Translations under genes and position numbers: made by a program | Shown: one piece after another, positions 1 through 6,157 of the stretch | Layout: each line of letters starts with the position of its first letter | Numbering within the stretch: position 1 is the stretch's first letter | The notes under the pieces: model-generated | The model's input: only the letters and a program-made list of their open reading frames with translations | The model's database searches: none | Told to the model about the DNA's origin: nothing | Source: Actinomycetota bacterium | GTDB lineage: Bacteria; Actinomycetota; Acidimicrobiia; Spongiisociales; UBA11373 | Direction: 5' to 3' | NCBI GenBank assembly: GCA_030688105.1 | Contig: JAUYIV010000337.1 | Span: forward strand, 1 to 9,935 | DNA: 9,935 nucleotides

Positions 1-183
1 CTCGCCGTCGTGACGGTGATCGACACCGACGAGGACTACGGATTCGGCGTCGATCCCGCTCGTGAGGAGCTGCTGTCCGAGATGAACCGGGTGCTCCAGG
101 AGATGTTCGACGACGGCACCTACCAGGCGATCTACGACACCTGGTTCGAGGCACCGGCGGGCAGCGTCCTCTTTGAGGGCTAG
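1..183 (+). CDS. C-terminal end of an extracellular solute-binding protein (SBP_bac_3 type), partial
   Basis: The reading frame is open from the first base and stops at TAG 181-183, leaving the last 60 residues of a protein. The tail matches the usual end of family 3 (amino-acid type) ABC transporter substrate-binding proteins: a 'YGFGVDPA' segment, where these proteins typically read YGIAV, then a helix rich in Glu and Leu, then 'DDGTYQAIYDTWF', where the family has a DGTYxxIYxKWF-like motif. Such proteins act outside the membrane and hand polar amino acids or similar solutes to a permease. The N-terminus, any signal peptide and the partner genes lie outside the window, so the ligand cannot be given. 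The gene converges on nadC, and a strong hairpin begins 14 bases after its stop. The family call is fairly secure; the substrate is not. Confidence 0.72.
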   Translation, partial: LAVVTVIDTDEDYGFGVDPAREELLSEMNRVLQEMFDDGTYQAIYDTWFEAPAGSVLFEG

Positions 184-197
184 TCGCTTCGGTCTTT

Positions 198-231
198 CGA
201 AGGGGCGGGGTTGCAATGCCCCGCCCCTTCG
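198..231. terminator. Bidirectional hairpin terminator between convergent genes
   Basis: Perfect 13-bp inverted repeat: arms 198-210 (CGAAGGGGCGGGG) and 219-231, with an 8-nt loop. It sits between the stop of the plus-strand binding-protein gene (183) and the stop of minus-strand nadC (263), so it can end transcripts from both sides. There is no clear T-run on either side, as is common for hairpin terminators of high-GC actinobacteria. That it works as a terminator is inferred from its position and stem strength. Confidence 0.75.
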
Positions 232-262
232 TCTGCCATCTGCCGCCTAGGGGCGCTTGCAC

Positions 263-1117
263 CTAGCCACCCTCGAAATCGAGTCCCACGTCCATCGACG
301 GAGCGCTGTGGGTGAGCCAGCCCATCGAGACCACATCGACTCCGGTGGCGGCGACCGCTGAAAGCGTCTCCAGGGTGATCCCGCCCGACGCCTCGAGCCG
401 GGCCCGGCCCGCGGCGATGGCCACGGCCTCGGCGAGGCTGCTCGGGCCCATGTTGTCGAGCAAGATGGTCTCCGCCCCGGCGTCGAGCGCCTCCACCAGA
501 CCATCGAGGGAATCGACCTCCACCTCGATCGGGACGGCGCCCAGCGCGGCCCGGGCCGACTCCACCGCGCGGGTCACCGATCCCACCACCCCGATGTGGT
601 TGTCCTTGATGAGGACGGCGTCGTAGAGCCCGAAGCGATGCGGCCACCCGCCGCCGCAGGCGACTGCGTATTTCTCGAGGACCCGCAGTCCGGGGAGGGT
701 CTTCCGGGTGGCGGCGACCACGGCACCGGTACCCGCAACCGCCTCGACCGCCCGCGCCGTCAGAGTGGCGATGCCCGACAAATGGGAGAGCAGGTTGAGT
801 GAGACCCGCTCCGCGGTGAGGATCGGCCGCGCCGGGCCCTCGACAACGGCGAGCCGGGTCGCCTTCTCCACACGGTCCCCGTCCGCCACGAAAGGGTTGG
901 TGACGACCGACGGATCGACCATGGTGAACACGGCAAGCGCAATGTCGATGCCGGCGACAACACCGTCCTCGCGGGCAACGATCCGCCCAAGAGCTGTGGC
1001 GCCGGCGTCGACGACGGCATTGGTGGTGACGTCGCCGGCTTCGCCCAGATCCTCGCGCAGCGCCGCCTCGACGATCGGCCGCCATTCCGCCGGGTCGGGC
1101 GGAACCGGCCGGGTCAC
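263..1117 (-). CDS. nadC: Nicotinate-nucleotide pyrophosphorylase (quinolinate phosphoribosyltransferase)
   Basis: Converts quinolinate and PRPP to nicotinate mononucleotide, CO2 and PPi, the step where the de novo pathway joins the common NAD route; cytoplasmic. The 284-residue product has the family's normal length. Visible motifs are EDLGEAGDVTT (22-32), TAERVSLNLL (101-110), TRKTLPGLRVLEKYAV (137-152), PHRFGLYDAVLIKDNH (159-174), the EVEVDSLD strand (198-205), LLDNM (219-223) and a C-terminal SGGI ... SMGWLTHS ... DVGLDFE. These carry the basic residues known to bind quinolinate and PRPP (R104, R138, K139, H160, R161, K171). I chose GTG at 1117-1115 because its GTGA overlaps the nadB stop, the same coupling used elsewhere in the window; no clear Shine-Dalgarno precedes it. 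An in-frame ATG at 1141 would add eight residues. It is the last gene of nadABC and is followed by the shared hairpin at 198-231. Confidence 0.96.
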   Translation of the reverse strand: MTRPVPPDPAEWRPIVEAALREDLGEAGDVTTNAVVDAGATALGRIVAREDGVVAGIDIALAVFTMVDPSVVTNPFVADGDRVEKATRLAVVEGPARPILTAERVSLNLLSHLSGIATLTARAVEAVAGTGAVVAATRKTLPGLRVLEKYAVACGGGWPHRFGLYDAVLIKDNHIGVVGSVTRAVESARAALGAVPIEVEVDSLDGLVEALDAGAETILLDNMGPSSLAEAVAIAAGRARLEASGGITLETLSAVAATGVDVVSMGWLTHSAPSMDVGLDFEGG

Positions 1118-2628
1118 CCAAGCACCAGGCTGTGATCCCATTGGGGATCTGCCAGGGGGAAATCGGCGCGGTAGTGCGCTCCCCGAGACTCGGTGCGGGT
1201 CGAGGCGGCGGTCGTGACGAGGAAGGCGACCTCCGCCATGTTCCTCGCCTCGGACGGCTCCGCGGGAAGCCTCGAAAGGATCCCCTCGATCGTGGCGAGA
1301 GCGTCTGTCAGCCCTCCGCGGGTTCGGACCAGCCCCACCTGATCCCACATGACCCGGCGAAGGGTCGACACCGCGTCGAGGTCGGTGTCCGGCTCCGGTC
1401 CGGGGGGCCGTGCCTCCCCATCGAGTTCGAATGGAGCGGCCGCGGCGACATCGTCTGCGACGGCCTCGGCGAACACGAGACCTTCGAGCAGCGAGTTGCT
1501 CGCCAAACGGTTGGCGCCGTGCACCCCTGACCGGCTCACCTCTCCCACCGCCCAGAGGCCTGGGACCGAGGTCCGGCCCGACAGATCCACGGCGACCCCG
1601 CCCATCAAGTAGTGGGCGGCGGGCTCGACGGGCATCAGCTCGCGCCGGGGGTCGATCCCCGCCCGGGTACAGGTTGCGAACACCGTCGGGAAGCGCTCCG
1701 GCAAATCCTCGCCGATCGCATCGCGTGCATCGAGGTACACCTTTCGCCCCGCGCGGAGGCGGCGCCACACGGCGCGCGCCACGACGTCGCGCGGGGCGAG
1801 GTCAGCGGCCCGGTGCTCCTCGACCATGAAACGGACCCCGTCGTCGTCGACGAGCACCGCGCCCTCGCCGCGAAGGGCTTCGGTGAGGAGCGGCATGGGG
1901 TCGAGACCGGCCGACAGGGCGGTGGGATGGAATTGGACGAACTCCACGTCGGCCACCTTCGCTCCCGCGCGCCGTGCCATCGCCAGCCCGTCCCCGGTCA
2001 CTTCGATCGGATTGGTGGTGTTGGCGTAGATGCGGCCGAGCCCGCCGGTCGCCATGACCACGGCCGCGGCCTCGATCAGAACCTGTTCCTCCCCGGCGCC
2101 TCTGCCGGTCACCCCGACTGCGTGGCCCCCGGCGAGGACGACATCGGCGACGAACAGTTGTTCCACCACTGTGATGTGCTCGGCTCGGGCGGCGGCATCG
2201 GTGAGGGCCCGGCTCACCTCTGCCCCCGTGGCATCGCCGCCAGTTCGCACGATCCGTCGCACCGAGTGCCCGGCCTCGCGCCCGAGGTCGAGGCCCCCAC
2301 CGGGCGACATGTCGAATCGGGCGCCCCTGCCGCGCAGTCGGTCGATGGCGGCGACCGCCCCCGCGGAGAGGGTGGCCACCGCGGACGGATCGTTGAGCCC
2401 GCCACCCACCGCGATCGTGTCCGCGGCGAACAGGTCGGGTGAGTCGTCTTCGGAGATCGGTGCGGCGACTCCGCCCTGCGCCCACCAGGTCGACCCATCG
2501 CCGAGAGATCCCTTGTTGACGAGCACCACGCGGCGGCCCTGAACCGCAAGGGCTGTCGTCAGCCCGGCGACTCCCGACCCCACCACGACGACGTCCGTGC
2601 CGAGGACACGATCGAAACCGCGGTTCAT
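1114..2628 (-). CDS. nadB: L-aspartate oxidase
   Basis: FAD enzyme that oxidises L-aspartate to iminoaspartate, which NadA then condenses with dihydroxyacetone phosphate; cytoplasmic. The product is 504 residues, close to the usual 500-540. The N-terminus carries the Rossmann dinucleotide motif VVVVGSGVAGL (13-23), followed by STWWAQGGVAA (46-56). Further family blocks are ATGGLGRIYANTTNP (193-207), EFVQFHPTAL (229-238), PAAHYLMGGVAVD (336-348) and GVHGANRLASNSLLEGLVF (368-386). By comparison with the E. coli enzyme, H234, R280, H339 and R374 fall at the substrate-binding and catalytic positions. A helical C-terminal domain (about 415-485) follows, as in the succinate dehydrogenase/fumarate reductase flavoprotein family. 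ATG at 2628-2626 overlaps the nadA stop (ATGA) and has a strong GGGAGG at 2639-2634, five bases from the start. A longer in-frame ORF reaches back to 2784 inside nadA, but that part is antisense-like composition with no homology I recognise. Confidence 0.97.
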   Translation of the reverse strand: MNRGFDRVLGTDVVVVGSGVAGLTTALAVQGRRVVLVNKGSLGDGSTWWAQGGVAAPISEDDSPDLFAADTIAVGGGLNDPSAVATLSAGAVAAIDRLRGRGARFDMSPGGGLDLGREAGHSVRRIVRTGGDATGAEVSRALTDAAARAEHITVVEQLFVADVVLAGGHAVGVTGRGAGEEQVLIEAAAVVMATGGLGRIYANTTNPIEVTGDGLAMARRAGAKVADVEFVQFHPTALSAGLDPMPLLTEALRGEGAVLVDDDGVRFMVEEHRAADLAPRDVVARAVWRRLRAGRKVYLDARDAIGEDLPERFPTVFATCTRAGIDPRRELMPVEPAAHYLMGGVAVDLSGRTSVPGLWAVGEVSRSGVHGANRLASNSLLEGLVFAEAVADDVAAAAPFELDGEARPPGPEPDTDLDAVSTLRRVMWDQVGLVRTRGGLTDALATIEGILSRLPAEPSEARNMAEVAFLVTTAASTRTESRGAHYRADFPLADPQWDHSLVLG

Positions 2629-3653
2629 CCGCCCCTCCCTCGACCCACCTCGAGCATCAGCTCCACCGCTCGCCGCGCCCGGCCGGCGATTTCGTAGGGG
2701 ACCGTCACTTCGTGTTTCATGTCGCGCAAGGACTCGAAGATCTTGGGCACCGTTATCCGGTTCATGTGAGGGCAGATGTTGCATGGCCGGACGAACTCGA
2801 CCTCAGGGTGGTTCACCGACACGTTCGACGCCATCGAGCATTCCGTGATGAGGAGCACCCGGGAGGGCCGGTTCTCATCGACATACCTGACGAGCCCGGA
2901 TGTCGACCCGACGAAGTCCGCCTCGGCGAGGACCTCCGGTGGGCACTCGGGATGCGCCAGCACCTGGATGTCCCCCCCGTAAGCGTCGCGGAATCTGCGG
3001 ATCTCCTCGGGGGTGAACCGTTCGTGGACCATGCAGTGGCCTCGCCACAGGACGATCTCGACGTCGGTATTGGCGGCGACCCATTTACCGAGGAACTCGT
3101 CCGGCAGGAAGATGACCCGGGGCGCCCCGAGCGACTCGACCACTTCGACCGCATTCGACGAGGTGCAGCAGACATCCGACTCGGCCTTCACCTCGGCCGA
3201 GGTGTTGACATAGGTAACCACCGGTGCACCGGGGTACCGCTCCCGGAGGAGGCGGATGTCGGCACCGGTGATCGACTCGGCAAGGGAGCAACCCGCCTCG
3301 AGGTCCGGAATCAGGACGGTCTTCTCCGGATTGAGCAGCTTGGCCGTCTCCGCCATGAAGTGCACTCCGGCCACCACGACCACATCGGCATCGGTCTCCG
3401 CGGCGAGTTGCGCCATTGCCAGCGAGTCCCCAACCAGGTCGGCCACACCATGGAAGATCTGAGGAGCCTGGTAATTGTGGGCGATCACCACCGCGTTCCG
3501 CTCTGCCTTCAGACGTTCGATGGCGGCCACATAGGGAGCCTCGGAGTCCCACTCCACCTCGGGCACCACTCGGGCCATCCGCCGGTATCGCGCAGCCAAG
3601 CCATCTCGCTCACGACGAGCGAGTGACTCCACAGGCACGACTCGGGTGGTCAA
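2625..3653 (-). CDS. nadA: Quinolinate synthase, [4Fe-4S] enzyme
   Basis: Condenses iminoaspartate from NadB with dihydroxyacetone phosphate to give quinolinate; cytoplasmic and oxygen-sensitive because of its cluster. The 342 residues carry three repeats of the NadA fold: VVIAHNYQAPQI (55-66) and DLVGDSLAMAQLA (72-84), VVAGVHFMAETAKLL (93-107), and VTYVNTSAEVKAESDVCCTSSNA (146-168). The likely cluster cysteines are C122 in GCSLA, C207 in GHCMVHERF and C294 in CNICPHM; their 85- and 87-residue spacing matches known NadA enzymes. HPECPPEV (234-241) and GSTSGL (249-254) are also conserved. The start is TTG 3653-3651: a strong AAGGGAGGAG (3668-3659) lies five bases upstream and no better ATG is available. 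It is the first gene of nadABC, with a palindromic operator immediately upstream. Confidence 0.97.
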   Translation of the reverse strand: MTTRVVPVESLARRERDGLAARYRRMARVVPEVEWDSEAPYVAAIERLKAERNAVVIAHNYQAPQIFHGVADLVGDSLAMAQLAAETDADVVVVAGVHFMAETAKLLNPEKTVLIPDLEAGCSLAESITGADIRLLRERYPGAPVVTYVNTSAEVKAESDVCCTSSNAVEVVESLGAPRVIFLPDEFLGKWVAANTDVEIVLWRGHCMVHERFTPEEIRRFRDAYGGDIQVLAHPECPPEVLAEADFVGSTSGLVRYVDENRPSRVLLITECSMASNVSVNHPEVEFVRPCNICPHMNRITVPKIFESLRDMKHEVTVPYEIAGRARRAVELMLEVGRGRGG

Positions 3654-3658
3654 TGGGG

Positions 3659-3668
3659 CTCCTCCCTT
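3659..3668 (-). promoter_or_regulatory. Ribosome binding site that fixes the TTG start of nadA
   Basis: On the minus strand AAGGGAGGAG lies five bases before the TTG codon at 3653. It closely matches the anti-Shine-Dalgarno sequence and supports the rare start codon. Its first two bases (3668-3667) also belong to the operator dyad, so a bound regulator would cover the edge of the RBS-coding DNA. Confidence 0.8.
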
Positions 3669-3687
3669 ATGCTCACTCTGAGCATAA
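3667..3687. promoter_or_regulatory. Candidate NrtR operator overlapping the nadA promoter
   Basis: Perfect dyad of 21 bp: left arm TTATGCTCA (3667-3675), three-base centre CTC, right arm TGAGCATAA (3679-3687). It is AT-richer than its surroundings and lies 14 bases upstream of the nadA start codon. Read on the minus strand, TGTTATGCT (3689-3681) resembles an extended -10 element (TGn + TATnnT) inside the upstream half of the dyad, which would place the transcript start within the operator. No convincing -35 is visible. NrtR-family regulators are known to bind roughly 21-bp palindromes before NAD genes and to respond to ADP-ribose or NAD status. The adjacent nrtR gene makes NrtR the obvious binder, but that assignment is inferred. 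Confidence 0.72.
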
Positions 3688-3739
3688 CACCGATACGACA
3701 GAGACTGTTCCGCCTCGCTCCAGGTACAAAGCGACCAGA

Positions 3740-4684
3740 TCAGCCGGAGGTGGGCATCCCGGGGAGTCCCACGCCGGGCGCCGGGCGCTCTCGAACCACC
3801 TCGCGGCGAAACCGGTGCAGCTCGGCGGGGCGGCCCCCGGTACCGGTGTCGTGGCGTCCGGTGCCCTCGACCAGCCCCCCGCGGTCGATCAGCCGCCGAA
3901 AGTTCTGGCTGTGGAGCCGGGTTCCCGACAGCGCCTCGACGACCCGCTGGAGCCCGGTGAGGGTGAACTCGTCGGATAACAGCTCGAAGACCACCGGTCG
4001 GTACCGGAGCTTTCCCCGCACCCGTCCCAGCGCTTGAGCGACGATGCGCCGGTGATCGAGGGCCATCGCCGCCCCCCGTTGTGGGGGATCTTGGCGAGCT
4101 CCCGCCTCCGGCACCCAGCCCATCTCGTACAGGAGCTCGTACCGTTCGAGCGACCGTTCGATGTCCCAGGGGGAGCCGTCGCGACCGAACACGATCCCCG
4201 CTCTCTCCCGGCGCACATCGGCGGCGTCACCGTCCGATCTCTCGACCCAGTCGCGGAGCGCAGGAATGACCGATCGGTCGAGCGGGGCCGGCCGGCCGCC
4301 CCGGAAGTCCTCCCACGGCAGGAATTCGTAGAGATCTCGCCACTGTGAATCACCCTGCGGCTCGCGCTCCCGCACCAGTGCCAGGTAGGCGACCGAGATC
4401 AGCCTCACGGCAAGGTCGGTGCCCCGGTCTCTGTCCCCCAGGGTGTAGAGCTGCTCCACGTATCCCAGCTCGAGCCCGGTCTGTTCGAGCACCATCCTCC
4501 GCAGCGCCCGCTCCAGGGTGACGTCCCCGCTCAGATGGAGCGCTCCCGTTGGCAGGCGGGGAGCCGCCCCGCCGACGGTGAGCACCCGGGGTCGATCGTC
4601 GGTGACGGCGACCACCACGCCGACGACCTCGATAGCCACGTCGTCGAGTGAGCCTCGTGGGTTTCGTTCGTGATCGGGTCCCAT
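3740..4684 (-). CDS. nrtR: NrtR-type transcriptional regulator of NAD metabolism (Nudix-like domain plus winged helix)
   Basis: The 314-residue product has the two-part NrtR layout. The N-terminal Nudix fold starts with AIEVVGVVVAV (17-27), then the region aligning to the Nudix box (53-71), and continues through LISVAYLALV (95-104). A linker with WDIERSLERYELLYEMGWVPEA (173-194) leads into a C-terminal winged helix (about 210-295) with KLRYRPVVFELL (225-236), FTLTGLQRVVEALSG (240-254), NFRRLIDRGGLV (261-272) and a GGRPAELHRF wing (283-292). These are family hallmarks. The protein is expected to bind ADP-ribose or a related NAD metabolite and to control nadABC. The Nudix box reads R-M-V-L-E-Q where active enzymes have R-E-x-x-E-E, and the upstream box glutamate is Val, so hydrolysis is unlikely. 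ATG at 4684 has GAGG seven bases upstream. The gene reads towards nadA, with an 86-bp gap that holds the operator. Confidence 0.9.
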   Translation of the reverse strand: MGPDHERNPRGSLDDVAIEVVGVVVAVTDDRPRVLTVGGAAPRLPTGALHLSGDVTLERALRRMVLEQTGLELGYVEQLYTLGDRDRGTDLAVRLISVAYLALVREREPQGDSQWRDLYEFLPWEDFRGGRPAPLDRSVIPALRDWVERSDGDAADVRRERAGIVFGRDGSPWDIERSLERYELLYEMGWVPEAGARQDPPQRGAAMALDHRRIVAQALGRVRGKLRYRPVVFELLSDEFTLTGLQRVVEALSGTRLHSQNFRRLIDRGGLVEGTGRHDTGTGGRPAELHRFRREVVRERPAPGVGLPGMPTSG

Positions 4685-4962
4685 CGTGACGCCTCATCGC
4701 TGCCGGATCCGTGGAGTGCTCGAGACCAGCTTCGCAGCCCGAGATACCACCGTCGACGGATGAATGCAGGGAATCCGTCTCGCCGGACGCTCATGCCCTG
4801 GTCGGCCGAGGACTCCCGCCAGGAACCGCCCGGTCCGGGCGTGATAGCCTCATCTCAGTGCCACCGGAATCGCCGAGGGAGTCGAAGTGGAGTGGAGACT
4901 CCGAACCCATAGCGGGCTCGGCGCCCTTCCGTCGGCACAGTCAAATACAAGGAGCAATCAGA
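4685..4962. other. Divergent intergenic region between nrtR and phnD
   Basis: This 278-bp stretch separates minus-strand nrtR from plus-strand phnD, so both promoters should lie here. Reading frames run through it, including one in frame with phnD back to 4711, but their translations look like translated non-coding GC-rich DNA. I found no copy of the 21-bp nadA operator, no pair of direct repeats resembling a PHO box and no strong hairpin. The only promoter-like element I can point to is TAGCCT at 4845-4850. Confidence 0.6.
4845..4850 (+). promoter_or_regulatory. phnD: Possible -10 element for phnD
   Basis: TAGCCT fits the TAnnnT pattern of actinobacterial housekeeping promoters and lies 112 bases before the phnD start codon. 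The hexamer 17 bases upstream (GGAACC, 4822-4827) is not a good -35. The same TAGCCTC heptamer recurs upstream of phnC at 6127-6133. Weak evidence, offered as a candidate. Confidence 0.3.
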
Positions 4963-6042
4963 ATGCGCGCACATAAGTGGGCGGCGCTTGTCCTGGTGAT
5001 GGGACTCATAGCCGCCGCCTGTGGTGACGACGACGCAACCACGACCACGGGAGCCGAGGCAACGACGACCACGGAAGCCATGGCCGAGTGGCCCGACAAG
5101 ATCGTGTTCGGGTTCGTGCCGTCGCAAGAAGCGGAAGACCTTCAGGACAACATCGACATCTTCGCACAGGTGCTCTCAGACGCCCTCGGTATCGAGGTGG
5201 AGGGCATCGTGTCCACGGACTACACGGCGCTCGGCGTCGCCTTGGGCACCGGCGAAGTCGACATGGGTGCCTTTGGTCCCGCAGGATTCGTCCTGGCCGA
5301 CCGCACCTACGAAAATCTCGAGCTGCTGGCGCAGTCGGTTCGTTTCGGCGATCCCACGTACCACACGCAGTGGTACACGAACGATCCGTCGATCTGCACG
5401 GGCGACCCCGTGGAGGGCGCCTTCTACTACGACGACGACGGCAACGTCGTCGCCGTGGGACCGACCGACTCGCCTGCGCTGCAGGTGGGCTGGAACGGTG
5501 ACGGCACCCGCGACGAGTCGGTCTCGGCCGGCCTGCGGTGCCCTGAGCCGGTGGGCCTCGAAGTGATCGTCGGCAAGCAGGTGGCCTTCCCGGGCGAGAC
5601 GTCGACCTCTGGATACATCTTCCCGCAGGTCCAGCTCTTGGACCTCGGGATCACCGATGACCAGTACACGGCCAGCTTCTTCGGAGGCAGCCACGACCTG
5701 GCGGTCACCGATGTCTACAACGGCATCGCGGACATCGGCACGTCCTTCGACGACGCCCGCCGGGCCGTTCGCGAGGACTTCCCGGATGTCGGCGAGAAGA
5801 TCATCGTCTTCAACATCGGTCCGCGCATCGCCAACGATGTGATCGCGGTTCGCAGCGAACTGCCCGATGACCTGAAGGATGCGATCTTCCAGGCGATGGC
5901 CGACTACATCGCCACCGAGGACGGCCAGGTGGTCATGGACCTGCTTTACAGCTGGACGGACCTGACCCGCGCCGACGCGGCGACGGAGGCTTCGCTGATC
6001 CCCATCGGCGACGCCATCGACCGGCTCGGGTTCAGCGACTGA
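4963..6042 (+). CDS. phnD: Phosphonate/phosphite-type ABC transporter substrate-binding lipoprotein
   Basis: A 359-residue extracytoplasmic binding protein for the importer encoded downstream. A short positively charged start and hydrophobic stretch lead to a lipoprotein cleavage site, LIAAAC with the lipid-carrying C20. A disordered linker of Asp and Thr repeats (21-40) follows. The mature PhnD-like fold shows IVFGFVPSQEAEDL (47-60), ALGTGEVDMGAFGPAGFVL (93-111), the oxyanion-binding GETSTSGYIFP (211-221), GGSHDLAVTDVYNGIADIG (241-259) and PRIANDVIAVRSELP (287-301). S214-T215-S216 and H244 align with the phosphonate-group ligands of E. coli PhnD, and D292 may match its C-terminal aspartate. 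Residues about 141-198 are an insertion with the only two mature-domain cysteines besides C20 (C145, C193). ATG 4963 is chosen for AAGGAG at 4949-4954 and because the signal peptide starts there. The substrate could be a phosphonate, phosphite or phosphate. Confidence 0.9.
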   Translation: MRAHKWAALVLVMGLIAAACGDDDATTTTGAEATTTTEAMAEWPDKIVFGFVPSQEAEDLQDNIDIFAQVLSDALGIEVEGIVSTDYTALGVALGTGEVDMGAFGPAGFVLADRTYENLELLAQSVRFGDPTYHTQWYTNDPSICTGDPVEGAFYYDDDGNVVAVGPTDSPALQVGWNGDGTRDESVSAGLRCPEPVGLEVIVGKQVAFPGETSTSGYIFPQVQLLDLGITDDQYTASFFGGSHDLAVTDVYNGIADIGTSFDDARRAVREDFPDVGEKIIVFNIGPRIANDVIAVRSELPDDLKDAIFQAMADYIATEDGQVVMDLLYSWTDLTRADAATEASLIPIGDAIDRLGFSD

Positions 6043-6061
6043 CGTCCTGAACTCGAGGTCA

Positions 6062-6093
6062 TCAAGGGGCCACCCGCAGGGGTGGCCCCTTGA
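6062..6093 (+). terminator. Strong hairpin between phnD and phnC
   Basis: Perfect 14-bp inverted repeat with a GCAG tetraloop: arms 6062-6075 (TCAAGGGGCCACCC) and 6080-6093. It starts 20 bases after the phnD stop and 65 bases before the phnC start. No T-run follows. It should stop, or partly stop, transcripts leaving phnD and protect their 3' ends, giving more binding protein than permease. A role as a full terminator with a separate phnC promoter is equally possible. Confidence 0.78.
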
Positions 6094-6126
6094 CGTTCGG
6101 GGCCGAGGCGGGCTCCGGCCATCGGC

Positions 6127-6132
6127 TAGCCT
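6127..6132 (+). promoter_or_regulatory. Possible -10 element for phnCEE-dgt
   Basis: TAGCCT lies 25 bases before the phnC start and just downstream of the hairpin, where an internal promoter would be expected. The seven bases TAGCCTC also occur before phnD. TTGACG at 6090-6095 is too far away (31 bases) to act as its -35. Low confidence. Confidence 0.32.
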
Positions 6133-6157
6133 CGCTGCGGCGGAGAGGAGACCCACT

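Noticed and set aside
1118..1768. Upstream in-frame extension of nadC giving 501 codons
   Set aside because: The extra part lies within nadB and reads as Arg/Gly-rich shadow sequence; the GTGA start at 1117 gives normal NadC length.
1612..3626. Plus-strand frames 1612-2442 and 2712-3626 opposite nadB and nadA
   Set aside because: The opposite strand encodes NadB and NadA with all catalytic motifs; the plus-strand translations show no domain.
4711..4962. Upstream in-frame extension of phnD
   Set aside because: It would bury the lipoprotein signal peptide deep in the protein; ATG 4963 has a clear Shine-Dalgarno.
4685..4962. Possible PHO box before the phosphonate-type importer
   Set aside because: I looked for paired direct repeats of the GTTCACC type and saw none.
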